A stretch of 23,363 nucleotides of DNA from a virus. Positions 14,998-22,020 of the stretch are shown piece by piece (position 1 is the stretch's first letter; each line of letters starts with the position of its first letter). The translations under genes were made by a program, and so were the position numbers. The notes beneath the pieces were generated by a model that saw only the letters and a list, made by a program, of their open reading frames with translations, ran no database searches and had not been told where the DNA came from. The stretch is taken from IMG/VR virus record IMGVR_UViG_3300047564_001000, positions 1 to 23,363 of that record; one strand, 5' to 3'.

Positions 14998-15190
14998 TTG
15001 ATACTCCTCTAAACATTTCTTTACGACCTTCTTCGCCCAATATATGATCAAAGATTTCTCTGGTCCTTTGCAACATAGCGCAGGCTAGCATCAATTGATC
15101 TTGTGGGTTACTTGTGCTTGTGATAGCAGTATCTATCACAGTCATCATAGTTTCCATTCTTTTTTCTAGGGGGTCGAATGAGTTTGTCAT
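14990..15190 (-). CDS. Small helical protein, unknown
   Basis: 66 residues, apparently all helical (M-T-V-I-D-T-A-I, then D-Q-L-M-L-A-C-A-M-L-Q-R-T-R-E-I-F-D-H-I-L) with an acidic/basic end. Its ATG overlaps the upstream stop (TAATG) with AAGG upstream, and its stop overlaps the MazG-like start by 8 nt. The tight overlaps on both sides support real translation. I recognise no family. It may be a partner or regulator of a neighbouring enzyme, but that is inference from position only. Confidence 0.7.
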   Translation of the reverse strand: MTNSFDPLEKRMETMMTVIDTAITSTSNPQDQLMLACAMLQRTREIFDHILGEEGRKEMFRGVSNE

Positions 15191-16317
15191 TAAAATGCCT
15201 TTAATATGATCATGTCTGCATTGAAGCGACCATTGGGTGTGACGCTTACAGCCTTGATGTCCTTGAAGAACTTACGTGCCGCGGGCTTACTACCCATGAC
15301 CTCTTTGATCTGAGTTTCAGGCTTGCGCAATGTCTTGACTTCACTCTGCTTAGTGCAGAAGCCAAGAACACTATTACCCTTCACAGTAAGACTCTTTGCG
15401 TAATCATCGGCAACATAGTGATGCAGTTTACGCTTCTTAGTGTCATAGACCCAAGCCTCAGCACAACCATGCAACTTAGTAGGCGGTACGCTTACCAATT
15501 CAAGTTTATCAAGTTTGAACGTCTTGAGATACTTGAGGCTACGAACAATCTTTTCGACGGGTACCGGCTTCTTAGCACGTGGCTTGCGACCAGTCTTCTT
15601 GATATTGATATAACTATTGAGTTCAGCGATCACCGATTCGATAGTACTGATGATGTTGCGAATCTGAATCTTACCGAATCGTGCATAGCCTTCGTTCAAC
15701 TGCTCATCCTCGCCTGCCTGCACTTCATAATATTCTTCTAACTTCTTTTGCCAAGCACTAGTCAGAATATGAATATGTTGTGGTAGAATGTTATATTGTG
15801 ACAAGGTGCCGATGACGTTGATAGCATTCTCTTTCTTACATCCATCGTTGATATACTCGTCCCATAGACCTTCAAGTTCTCCACCCGCTTCACGTGCCTT
15901 ATCTTTCATGATCTCCTGCACGTTAGGTCGATTAGTGACTGGCTTCTCAGTAGCCTGTACCACTTCTATGGTTCGAATCATACGATCAATTTCGTCATTG
16001 AATCGTGCTGTTTGTTCTTCAGTAGGTTGATATCCGCGCATGATGCATCGCGCAAGATAACCATAACTAGTAATCACCTGATTCTCATTCACCCGACGTA
16101 CAGATTTGGAGCGTGTCATATCGCCATTAGCATCAAGATACTGTGCGATAAACTCACGGGCATCCTTCTTGTCATAAAAATGACCATACCAAGTCAATGC
16201 ACTACCCAATGACCATTTAGTGCTGTCCTCGCTAAAGAACGGTTCTGGCCCAAAGTACTTGGTGTCAGGATCCTTAGGATGCAGTTCTTTAATTTCAGTA
16301 GATTTAGTGCGGGCCAT
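15190..16317 (-). CDS. Unknown early-cassette protein with basic C-terminal half
   Basis: 375 residues; first gene of the sigma70-driven cassette. The N-terminal part (about 30-90) holds W-S-L-G-S-A-L-T-W-Y-G-H-F-Y-D and a helical region with Y-L-A-R-C-I-M-R-G-Y. The middle (about 95-230) is helical and acidic. A Lys/Arg cluster (T-G-R-K-P-R-A-K-K-P, about 241-250) separates it from a C-terminal domain with A-E-A-W-V-Y-D-T-K-K-R-K-L-H-H-Y and a final beta-like end, N-G-R-F-N-A-D-M-I-I-L-K. No catalytic motif, membrane segment or signal peptide is visible. The basic linker suggests nucleic acid contact. The ATG has GGAG about 9 nt upstream. The stop overlaps the next start by one base. I do not recognise its function. 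Confidence 0.75.
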   Translation of the reverse strand: MARTKSTEIKELHPKDPDTKYFGPEPFFSEDSTKWSLGSALTWYGHFYDKKDAREFIAQYLDANGDMTRSKSVRRVNENQVITSYGYLARCIMRGYQPTEEQTARFNDEIDRMIRTIEVVQATEKPVTNRPNVQEIMKDKAREAGGELEGLWDEYINDGCKKENAINVIGTLSQYNILPQHIHILTSAWQKKLEEYYEVQAGEDEQLNEGYARFGKIQIRNIISTIESVIAELNSYINIKKTGRKPRAKKPVPVEKIVRSLKYLKTFKLDKLELVSVPPTKLHGCAEAWVYDTKKRKLHHYVADDYAKSLTVKGNSVLGFCTKQSEVKTLRKPETQIKEVMGSKPAARKFFKDIKAVSVTPNGRFNADMIILKAF

Positions 16318-16349
16318 GTGTCAACTCCAAATGTTTAACGATATTATAT

Positions 16350-16378
16350 ATTCTAATACCTTTCTTTATGGGTGTCAA
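16350..16378 (-). promoter_or_regulatory. Sigma70-type promoter for the nuclease/MazG cassette
   Basis: Minus strand: TTGACA (16373-16378, perfect -35), 17-bp spacer, TAGAAT (16350-16355, 5 of 6 of the -10 consensus), 32 nt before the ATG at 16317. No late box lies upstream of this gene, so host polymerase should transcribe the four-gene cassette early. Confidence 0.75.
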
Positions 16379-16404
16379 GTCCTATTTAAGCCATTGAATA
16401 CTAG

Positions 16405-16412
16405 ACTAAATA
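16405..16412 (+). promoter_or_regulatory. Late-type box ACTAAATA with start codon 5 nt downstream
   Basis: ACTAAATA-CATGT-ATG. The spacing is identical to that at 12072-12087. With T4 late geometry, transcription starts at the A of the ATG, and no Shine-Dalgarno is present. It is divergent from the sigma70 promoter of the opposite cassette. Confidence 0.55.
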
Positions 16413-16417
16413 CATGT

Positions 16418-18136
16418 ATGCCCAAATTATCGCTTTATAGCCCAACCAAACAGAACGATTATAAATTCTTCGACAGGACTATTTCGGAGCAATTTACGGT
16501 GGGCGGAACGGATCTGTACATACACAAATATATGGGTCCGAATGCGCAGACACCTAGTCCCGATTATACACAACCGCAATACTTAAGCCCCGATCCCACG
16601 CAGATACAGGATTTATTATTTTTAGAGAATCGTGACAGGGTATACGATCCAAATATCTATAGATTGCGTGGTCATTATAACGTTCAGAATCTTGATTTCG
16701 ATCTAAGCCAGTTTGGCTTATTCTTGAATAATGACATTATTTTTATTACCGTTCACTACAACGATATGATCGATATTGTTGGTAGAAAATTAATGGTGGG
16801 CGATGTTTTAGAACTACCGCATCTATTAGATTATAACCCATTAAAAGAAACCATACCGGTCGCACTAAAAAGATTTTATTCGATTACAGATACGAACTTC
16901 GCAAGTGAAGGTTTCAGTCAAACATGGTATCCACATCTATGGCGAATCAAATGCGAGCCATTAGTAGACAGTCAAGAATTTAGTCAGATATTATCTGAGC
17001 CGATTGATAAAGATAATTGGTTAGGTCCATGGGACAAAGATAAAGTATATCCTCCTGGATATGTAATCACATATGGTGATAAGAATTATATCAGTTTAAT
17101 TGAGGTACCTGCAGGCATCGCGCCACCTAATCCAACATATTGGCAACTTGATCCTAATCAAAATCTCAAAGATATCTTGTCAACATATAACAAGAATATT
17201 GAGATCAATAACGCACAACTTGAAGAAGCAAAACGTATTGTACCTAAAGCAGGTTACGACAACAGCAAACTTTATGTCGTACCTACATATGGTGTGTACG
17301 AAAGTAACAATACTCCTTCAGGTAAACTAAATCAACCTGCACCACCTATCAATATTATAAGCAGTTCTGCAGGAGCACCAAGCACTACAGGTACTGTAGT
17401 GTATATGCGCAATCCTAAATATAAGAATCCAAGCGTTGGTATAAGAATAAGCAAGGATACCATAAAGAGTATATGGGATATGACTGCTGACATGGATATC
17501 AAAGATAAGTTTGATAAGTTCGTGCAGGCAAGTTTAGAAGTGACTGAGACTAGACCTTATGTATTACCAGAAGGCTCAGGATCCAGAGCGTTAGAAGGAA
17601 ACAGAGTACTTCAAGTGATGTCTAACGGCCCTGTCACAGGCCCATATGGAACAGCAGATAACACTTATGCTACTGCTGACGCAGATCCTACTCAGCCTGG
17701 ATTCACCGGTACTATCAGCACACAGATGGACTGGCGTGCAGATTGCGATCCTGCATATCAATATATCAGCCGCGCAAGCCCAAGAAGTTTCGGTTATGAG
17801 ACTGCATATCTATCAGGCGATGGTCAAGCACCAAACGGTTATCCAAGTGGTGCGGGCATTGCATTCCCACAAAATCCACAAGTGGGCGATTATTTCTTAC
17901 GCATAGATTATATGCCTCAGATATTATACCGCTGGGACGGAAAACTATGGGTTCGTATAAGCACTAATGTACGAACAGACACAGGATTTACAGCAACCGA
18001 TCAAGCGCAGAAATCACAATTCATCAACAATGAAGCCGTGATATATAACAATAATCAGCAAGAGTTAATACCATCAGCACAACCGCTGTCAGGTATTTTA
18101 CAATTGGCTCCAGACAATTTACCGCCCCAACCATAA
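16418..18136 (+). CDS. 14: Neck protein gp14-like with long C-terminal extension
   Basis: 572 residues from ATG 16418 (MPKLSLYSPTKQNDYKFFDR); T4 gp14 has 256. The first 200 residues show the gp14 layout: an early Y-I-H-K-Y strand, F-L-E-N-R-D-R-V-Y, an F-D-L-S-Q-F-G-L strand, G-D-V-L-E-L-P, and W-Y-P-H-L-W-R-I-K-C-E-P-L. After this, residues about 200-245 form a small aromatic module (W-x-Y-P-P-G-Y-V-I-T-Y-G-D-K-N-Y...Y-W) resembling carbohydrate-binding modules of the chitin-binding type. The C-terminus (about 485-515) carries V-G-D-Y-F-L-R-I-D-Y...L-Y-R-W-D-G-K-L-W-V-R. It precedes gp15 by 9 nt, matching T4 order. An ORF extension to 16220 exists but would run through the promoter and antisense to the opposite gene. 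The gp14 assignment is by layout plus synteny. Confidence 0.68.
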   Translation: MPKLSLYSPTKQNDYKFFDRTISEQFTVGGTDLYIHKYMGPNAQTPSPDYTQPQYLSPDPTQIQDLLFLENRDRVYDPNIYRLRGHYNVQNLDFDLSQFGLFLNNDIIFITVHYNDMIDIVGRKLMVGDVLELPHLLDYNPLKETIPVALKRFYSITDTNFASEGFSQTWYPHLWRIKCEPLVDSQEFSQILSEPIDKDNWLGPWDKDKVYPPGYVITYGDKNYISLIEVPAGIAPPNPTYWQLDPNQNLKDILSTYNKNIEINNAQLEEAKRIVPKAGYDNSKLYVVPTYGVYESNNTPSGKLNQPAPPINIISSSAGAPSTTGTVVYMRNPKYKNPSVGIRISKDTIKSIWDMTADMDIKDKFDKFVQASLEVTETRPYVLPEGSGSRALEGNRVLQVMSNGPVTGPYGTADNTYATADADPTQPGFTGTISTQMDWRADCDPAYQYISRASPRSFGYETAYLSGDGQAPNGYPSGAGIAFPQNPQVGDYFLRIDYMPQILYRWDGKLWVRISTNVRTDTGFTATDQAQKSQFINNEAVIYNNNQQELIPSAQPLSGILQLAPDNLPPQP

Positions 18137-18145
18137 GAGTAACGC

Positions 18146-19522
18146 ATGGCACAATTTTTTTATGACAATCAGATACGCAGATTCTTATTGCAATTTGCAA
18201 AAATCTTTAGCAACTGGTATGTGACTAAAGGCAAAGACCCTAACGGCAATGATATATTAGTTCGTGTGCCTATCATGTATGGAGATCAAAGCAGACAAGT
18301 ATCTACTGTCATCGCTAATAACAGCGCAAGCAATTTGCCTAGTGCACCATTGATCACATATTGGATCTCGGGATTAGAATACGATCAGCGTAGAATGCAA
18401 GAACCTACCTTTATTGATAAGATAAATGTTCGCCAACGTGCATACAATCAGGAAACACAATCATATGAAGAGACACAGGGACAAGCATTTACAATAGAAA
18501 GATTAATGCCTGTACCTTATACATTGAGAATACAATTAGATATATGGACTACTAACTATAATCAAAAATTAGAAATAGTAGAACAGTTAGGTACACTATT
18601 CAATCCTGCATTGGAAATACAAAGCACTGATAATTTTGTTGACTGGACATCGTTAACGGTTGTATATCAAGATGGTCTTACATTCAGTAGCCGTACTATA
18701 CCTCAAGGCACAGGTAATCCTATAGATGTATTGACTTGGAAGTTTTATATGCCTATATGGATAAGCACATCAACTAAACTCAAGAAGATGGGCGTCATCA
18801 ATAAGATCATTGCTAGCATTTACAAAGGCAGCGCATTACAAGATATACAAGATGAAGATTTATTATTAGGCACAAGACAAAAGATAACACCATATGGCTA
18901 TAAGTTATTATTGATAGGTAATCGATTACAATTATTACCGGCTAATGAAGCATTCTATCCACCTAATACTGATCTGGATGATCCTACACCGCCTAACACT
19001 AATCTATACTGGTCTAGTTTGTTAAACGTATATGGTAAATTCAAGCCCGGCATCAGTCAGATATGGTTGCAGAATCCATATATGGAGGATGATATCGTAG
19101 GAACTATAGTTCCGGATCCTACTGACGATAGGATATTGATATATGATATCGACCCTGATACATTACCACAAAACACATTGAATCCTGTTGATAGCGTGAT
19201 AAACCCGCAACTTCAGGGACCTAACGCAGGCTTGCCCGGTCCCATAAACGGACGCAGATATCTCATCGTTGAAGATATAGGTAGTCCAGGAAGTCCCACA
19301 GTAAGTTGGGGTAACTTAGTCGCAAAGGCTAACGACATCATAGAATATGATGCCGGAACAAGTTCATGGTTCGTATCATTTGATGCAGAACAATCCACAT
19401 CTGTACAGTATGTCACCAATCTAACCACAAATATCCAATATCGATATGTAGAGCAAGAAGGTCAATGGATGAAATCGTATGAAGGTTGGTACGATCAGGG
19501 CGACTATAGTGTTGTAATTTGA
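18146..19522 (+). CDS. 15: Tail sheath stabiliser gp15-like, extended
   Basis: 458 residues against 272 in T4 gp15. The N-terminus F-F-Y-D-N-Q-I-R-R-F...F-S-N-W...I-L-V-R-V-P-I-M-Y-G aligns well with T4 gp15 (Y-F-Y-N-S-S-F-R-R-Y...F-S-N-I...F-I-R-V-P-I-T-Y). P-V-P-Y-T-L-R-I-Q-L-D-I-W-T-T-N-Y-N-Q-K-L-E-I-V-E-Q (about 126-152) matches the T4 I-Y-E-L-S-I-F-T-R-Y-E-D-D-M-F-Q-I-V-E-Q. gp15 caps the tail and joins it to the neck. The extra C-terminal part (about 255-458) includes R-R-Y-L-I-V-E-D and A-N-D-I-I-E-Y-D...W-F-V-S-F, a beta module probably exposed on the virion. It follows the gp14-like gene by 9 nt with only a weak AAGAG ribosome site, so translation is probably coupled. Confidence 0.88.
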   Translation: MAQFFYDNQIRRFLLQFAKIFSNWYVTKGKDPNGNDILVRVPIMYGDQSRQVSTVIANNSASNLPSAPLITYWISGLEYDQRRMQEPTFIDKINVRQRAYNQETQSYEETQGQAFTIERLMPVPYTLRIQLDIWTTNYNQKLEIVEQLGTLFNPALEIQSTDNFVDWTSLTVVYQDGLTFSSRTIPQGTGNPIDVLTWKFYMPIWISTSTKLKKMGVINKIIASIYKGSALQDIQDEDLLLGTRQKITPYGYKLLLIGNRLQLLPANEAFYPPNTDLDDPTPPNTNLYWSSLLNVYGKFKPGISQIWLQNPYMEDDIVGTIVPDPTDDRILIYDIDPDTLPQNTLNPVDSVINPQLQGPNAGLPGPINGRRYLIVEDIGSPGSPTVSWGNLVAKANDIIEYDAGTSSWFVSFDAEQSTSVQYVTNLTTNIQYRYVEQEGQWMKSYEGWYDQGDYSVVI

Positions 19523-19540
19523 TATTGTATTTGCTATAAT
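19512..19540 (+). promoter_or_regulatory. Sigma70-type extended -10 promoter at the Nudix start
   Basis: TTGTAA (19512-19517), 17-bp spacer, TATAAT (19535-19540) preceded by TGC (extended -10). The -35 overlaps the last codons of gp15. Only 6 nt separate the -10 from the ATG at 19547, so +1 is predicted at or next to the start codon: a leaderless mRNA. Confidence 0.7.
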
Positions 19541-19546
19541 CAAAGA

Positions 19547-19960
19547 ATGAAAAACACTTCGGCTGGCATATTCTTTTATTGCACTACTACGGATAGATTC
19601 TTATATCTTATGCGTAGTGATGCCAATTTTGCTTGGGGTGTGCCTGGTGGGAAGATTGAAGAGAATGAGACCTTGTTAGAAGGTTTACAACGCGAGTGTA
19701 TGGAAGAAGTTAACTTTTGGCCTATGAATCCAAAACTCATACCTATACAAAAATTCGTGAATAATACTTTCACGTACCATACATTCTTTTGTGCTGTAGA
19801 TGAAGAATTCGTTCCTTATCTTAATGATGAGCATGTTGGATACGCTTGGATAGGTAATAATCAACACCCTAAGCCAATGCATCCTGGCTTGTTCAGCACG
19901 ATCAACATCGATATTGTCAAAGAAAAATTAGAAATATTGACAAATAAAAACGGGGCCTAA
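19547..19960 (+). CDS. Nudix hydrolase
   Basis: 137 residues. The Nudix box is G-x5-E-x7-R-E-C-x-E-E-V-N-F (about 35-57), the GX5EX7REUXEEXGU signature with Asn in place of the last Gly. The preceding A-W-G-V-P-G-G-K is the usual substrate-side loop. Nudix enzymes hydrolyse nucleoside diphosphates linked to another group (T4 NudE acts on ADP-ribose and related nucleotides); the substrate here cannot be told. The gene has its own extended -10 promoter and no Shine-Dalgarno, unlike the late gp14-gp15 pair before it. Its stop codon lies in the loop of the terminator, so the hairpin encodes the last residues. An early or middle nucleotide-metabolism role is likely. Confidence 0.9.
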   Translation: MKNTSAGIFFYCTTTDRFLYLMRSDANFAWGVPGGKIEENETLLEGLQRECMEEVNFWPMNPKLIPIQKFVNNTFTYHTFFCAVDEEFVPYLNDEHVGYAWIGNNQHPKPMHPGLFSTINIDIVKEKLEILTNKNGA

Positions 19961-19971
19961 GCCCCGTTTTT
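19946..19971. terminator. Strong bidirectional rho-independent terminator
   Basis: AAAAA-CGGGGC, 4-nt loop, GCCCCG-TTTTT (19946-19971). It serves the plus-strand gp14-gp15-Nudix unit and, read on the other strand, the minus-strand unit ending at 19991. The Nudix TAA occupies the loop. Confidence 0.92.
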
Positions 19972-19978
19972 ATGGTCA

Positions 19979-19995
19979 TTTGATACGTTATCAAA
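19979..19995. repeat. Inverted repeat TTTGATA-CGT-TATCAAA
   Basis: A perfect 7-bp inverted repeat with a 3-nt spacer, overlapping the TGA of the small coiled-coil gene and lying next to the terminator. It has no U tract of its own. It may be an auxiliary hairpin or a protein site. Confidence 0.5.
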
Positions 19996-20311
19996 GATGT
20001 CCTATGATTGATTTAAATGCTTCTACGCCGGTAGCGCCTAATACCGCTGCCGCGCCCATCAACATCCACTTGATCTTTTCTAATGAAGCAAACTTCTCTA
20101 CTAGTTCATCATGAGACTTGTCATTAGCCTCTTGAAATTCTTTTAGAATAAGTTTTGTTTCATCCATATTACGATCAAGACAATCATGCAAGTCCTTGAC
20201 CTCGACTTTGAGATCATCAATCTTCTCATTCAGATTTCCGAACTGAACTTGTAAGACTGCGATCTCAGTCTCAGCCTGCTCTACACGTTTGACAGCATTA
20301 ACAGTAGACAT
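19991..20311 (-). CDS. Coiled-coil protein with C-terminal membrane segment
   Basis: 106 residues. Residues about 5-78 are a continuous heptad-like coiled coil (V-E-Q-A-E-T-E-I-A-V-L-Q-V-Q-F, L-N-E-K-I-D-D-L-K-V-E-V-K-D-L). A hydrophobic segment follows (W82-M-L-M-G-A-A-A-V-L-G-A-T-G-V) and then a short amphipathic end. This layout, coiled coil then one C-terminal transmembrane helix, resembles XhlA-type proteins that accompany holins. A lysis or membrane role is therefore possible but not shown. A tail or virion coiled coil is the alternative. It starts 12 nt after the stop of the 334-residue structural gene with AGGAAA upstream, so it is in the same late transcript. The terminator lies just beyond it. 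Confidence 0.75.
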   Translation of the reverse strand: MSTVNAVKRVEQAETEIAVLQVQFGNLNEKIDDLKVEVKDLHDCLDRNMDETKLILKEFQEANDKSHDELVEKFASLEKIKWMLMGAAAVLGATGVEAFKSIIGHL

Positions 20312-20323
20312 GCTCGTTTCCTA

Positions 20324-21328
20324 TTAACCTGCGTTGATAGTAACGATAGGATATGGCTGACCACCATAAGTGTTGGCAGCATAGGCAGTATTGAACGTAC
20401 CGAATGCTGGTGAACTGTTATTGATGTTTGCAGTTTCATTTGGCAATGCTGTCTCGCCAGATGTTGCTGTAAAGATTTCTACAGTATGATCACTTAGTGA
20501 TTGTACCAATGTAGTTGCTGTGTTTGCATATGTAGCAATGATTGACATTGTGTTTGGTAACAATGCGGCATTTGCTAGATTTGCTGTATAGCAAGGACCT
20601 ACTAATCCGCTAGTTGAACCCTTTACAAGATACTTCTGCTTGCCTTTTTGACGAACAATGTAACCTGCTTCGTTCAATGCGAACACGAATGCACCATCAT
20701 AATCTTCGTTGCTATTTGCAAGTAGATCGAGAGTAGTGTCATCTGTGATTGTATCTACGAAACCTAATAAATTTCCTTCAGCGTCAGTAATGCACTCACC
20801 GCCTGATAGTTCAGTAGTGAATAATGTGCCTGTACCAGTTACAGTAGTGCTTGATGTGCTTGCGCTGATTGTACCTGTACCTGCCTGACCGATTGCTACT
20901 TGGCAAAGTACTTGATTACCATAGATTGCTGTGTTACCACCAACTACTGAGTAAGTATTTGCGTTTGTTGCTGGGTAGCCTGCGCCACTGAGTGGGTTGT
21001 TGAAGTATGCATCAACGACACCTACTGAGGCTGCTACAGTTACAGGACCTTCGTCTGCTAATGTGAATGCAGTATAAGTTGGATTTGCTGATAATTGTGT
21101 TGCTGAAACAGTAAATGTGCTGTTAGCACCTGCGTTTACAACTGATAGAATCCAATAAGTAGTACCTGCAACTAAATTACCTACGTTAGTTGCTGGAATG
21201 AATGGCATGCCGGCAATGATACCTAGGTTTGTGAAGTTTGCGTTAGTAGTTACTAATCCTGTTGCGGCTGTAGTATCAGTAATTGTGACAACAGCCTGTG
21301 CTTTTGCGATTTTAAGTGGACGTCCCAT
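20324..21328 (-). CDS. Beta-rich virion structural protein
   Basis: 334 residues, rich in Thr, Ala, Gly, Asn and Val, with almost no charged helices. Three regions are visible: residues about 20-110, with G-N-L-V-A-G-T-T-Y-W-I and F-T-V-S-A-T-Q, a module type found in phage fibre and decoration proteins; residues about 149-217, with T-V-T-G-T-G-T-L-F-T-T-E-L and the D-T-I-T-D-D-T-T-L strand, shared with the next protein upstream; and a C-terminal region with the K-G-K-Q-K-Y-L-V-K-G strand. There is no signal peptide. AGGAG lies about 8 nt before the ATG, and a late box lies 81 nt upstream with a structured leader between. A role as head or tail decoration protein is inferred from composition and late expression. 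Confidence 0.75.
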   Translation of the reverse strand: MGRPLKIAKAQAVVTITDTTAATGLVTTNANFTNLGIIAGMPFIPATNVGNLVAGTTYWILSVVNAGANSTFTVSATQLSANPTYTAFTLADEGPVTVAASVGVVDAYFNNPLSGAGYPATNANTYSVVGGNTAIYGNQVLCQVAIGQAGTGTISASTSSTTVTGTGTLFTTELSGGECITDAEGNLLGFVDTITDDTTLDLLANSNEDYDGAFVFALNEAGYIVRQKGKQKYLVKGSTSGLVGPCYTANLANAALLPNTMSIIATYANTATTLVQSLSDHTVEIFTATSGETALPNETANINNSSPAFGTFNTAYAANTYGGQPYPIVTINAG

Positions 21329-21349
21329 TTGTTTTCTCCTGTTAAGTGC

Positions 21350-21388
21350 GGGTTCTAGCCGCTACGCAGTGGGTTACTGCATAAACCC
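21350..21388 (-). promoter_or_regulatory. Structured leader of the 334-residue structural gene
   Basis: Inner stem GCAGT (21366-21370) with ACTGC (21376-21380), outer stem GGGTT (21350-21354) with AACCC (21384-21388), between the late box and the ribosome site. Most late genes in this window have 18-23 nt leaders; this one is about 81 nt. An mRNA stability or translation role is possible. Confidence 0.4.
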
Positions 21389-21409
21389 TCACCATGAGAG
21401 TATATGTTA

Positions 21410-21417
21410 TATTTATC
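21410..21417 (-). promoter_or_regulatory. T4-type late promoter box GATAAATA
   Basis: GATAAATA on the minus strand, 81 nt before the ATG at 21328. The box matches the others exactly, but the leader is longer than usual. Confidence 0.65.
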
Positions 21418-21444
21418 AAAAACTACGATTTTTTTACGCTAGTA

Positions 21445-22002
21445 TTATGATAGAGGTCCGCCGGCTGCTGGAGTTGCTAATACTCCACTTGTGCCGGTGT
21501 TGGGATGGGGAGCACCCAATTCAGTGATACTGAATTCATGTGGGCTGCCGCCGCCTATGTCTAAGAATGATACAACATTACCTTGACCCACGATGATACT
21601 ATTTTGAACAGTGTTTGCAGGGATTATTGTTGAGTTAGCATCTGCTACCGTGTATGCTACACCATATGGATTATAACGTGCAGTCGCGCCTGATATTGCT
21701 ACTGCGGCGTTAGCAGTCAATGTTAGACTTGTATTGTTAGCAATAGATTGAACAATACCTACAGTAGTACCTGCTGTGTTTCCTATCCAAGCACCGATGT
21801 TTAATTCTGATAAGAATGCTGTACCTGATCCAGTAACAGTATTGCTGTTTGTAGCACAAGTTACAGTACCAGTTACCGCAACATTGGGGAAACTGGTAGT
21901 ATATTGAATTGGTGAAGCCGTAGTCGCAATTCTGACTTTATCAGTTGCTATGTTTGCTGATGCTGTGGCTGAACCACTTGCTGTATATACGTATGATGCC
22001 AT
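21445..22002 (-). CDS. Small beta-rich virion structural protein sharing a module with its neighbour
   Basis: 185 residues, Ala/Thr/Gly/Asn-rich. Residues about 43-110 (G-T-V-T-C-A-T-N-S-N-T-V-T-G-S-G-T-A-F-L-S-E-L...I-A-N-N-T-S-L-T-L) repeat the module of the downstream 334-residue protein. The remainder has a strand-rich region (I-I-P-A-N-T-V, V-V-S-F-L-D-I-G-G-G) and a Gly/Pro/Thr-rich tail. It is probably exposed on the capsid or tail. The ATG has AGGA 11-14 nt upstream and a late box 18 nt upstream, directly after the stop of the protease gene. I do not recognise a named family. Confidence 0.75.
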   Translation of the reverse strand: MASYVYTASGSATASANIATDKVRIATTASPIQYTTSFPNVAVTGTVTCATNSNTVTGSGTAFLSELNIGAWIGNTAGTTVGIVQSIANNTSLTLTANAAVAISGATARYNPYGVAYTVADANSTIIPANTVQNSIIVGQGNVVSFLDIGGGSPHEFSITELGAPHPNTGTSGVLATPAAGGPLS

Positions 22003-22020
22003 TGTTTTAATCCTGTCTTG

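Noticed and set aside
14998-15051. Upstream in-frame start for the MazG-like gene
   Set aside because: The 18 extra residues are Lys/Trp-rich and are encoded out of frame within the preceding gene, while ATG 14997 has a GAGGAG ribosome site.
16220-16417. Upstream in-frame extension of the gp14-like gene
   Set aside because: It would run antisense into the start of the opposite gene and across both promoters. The family-like start MPKLSLYSPTKQ at 16418 is better.
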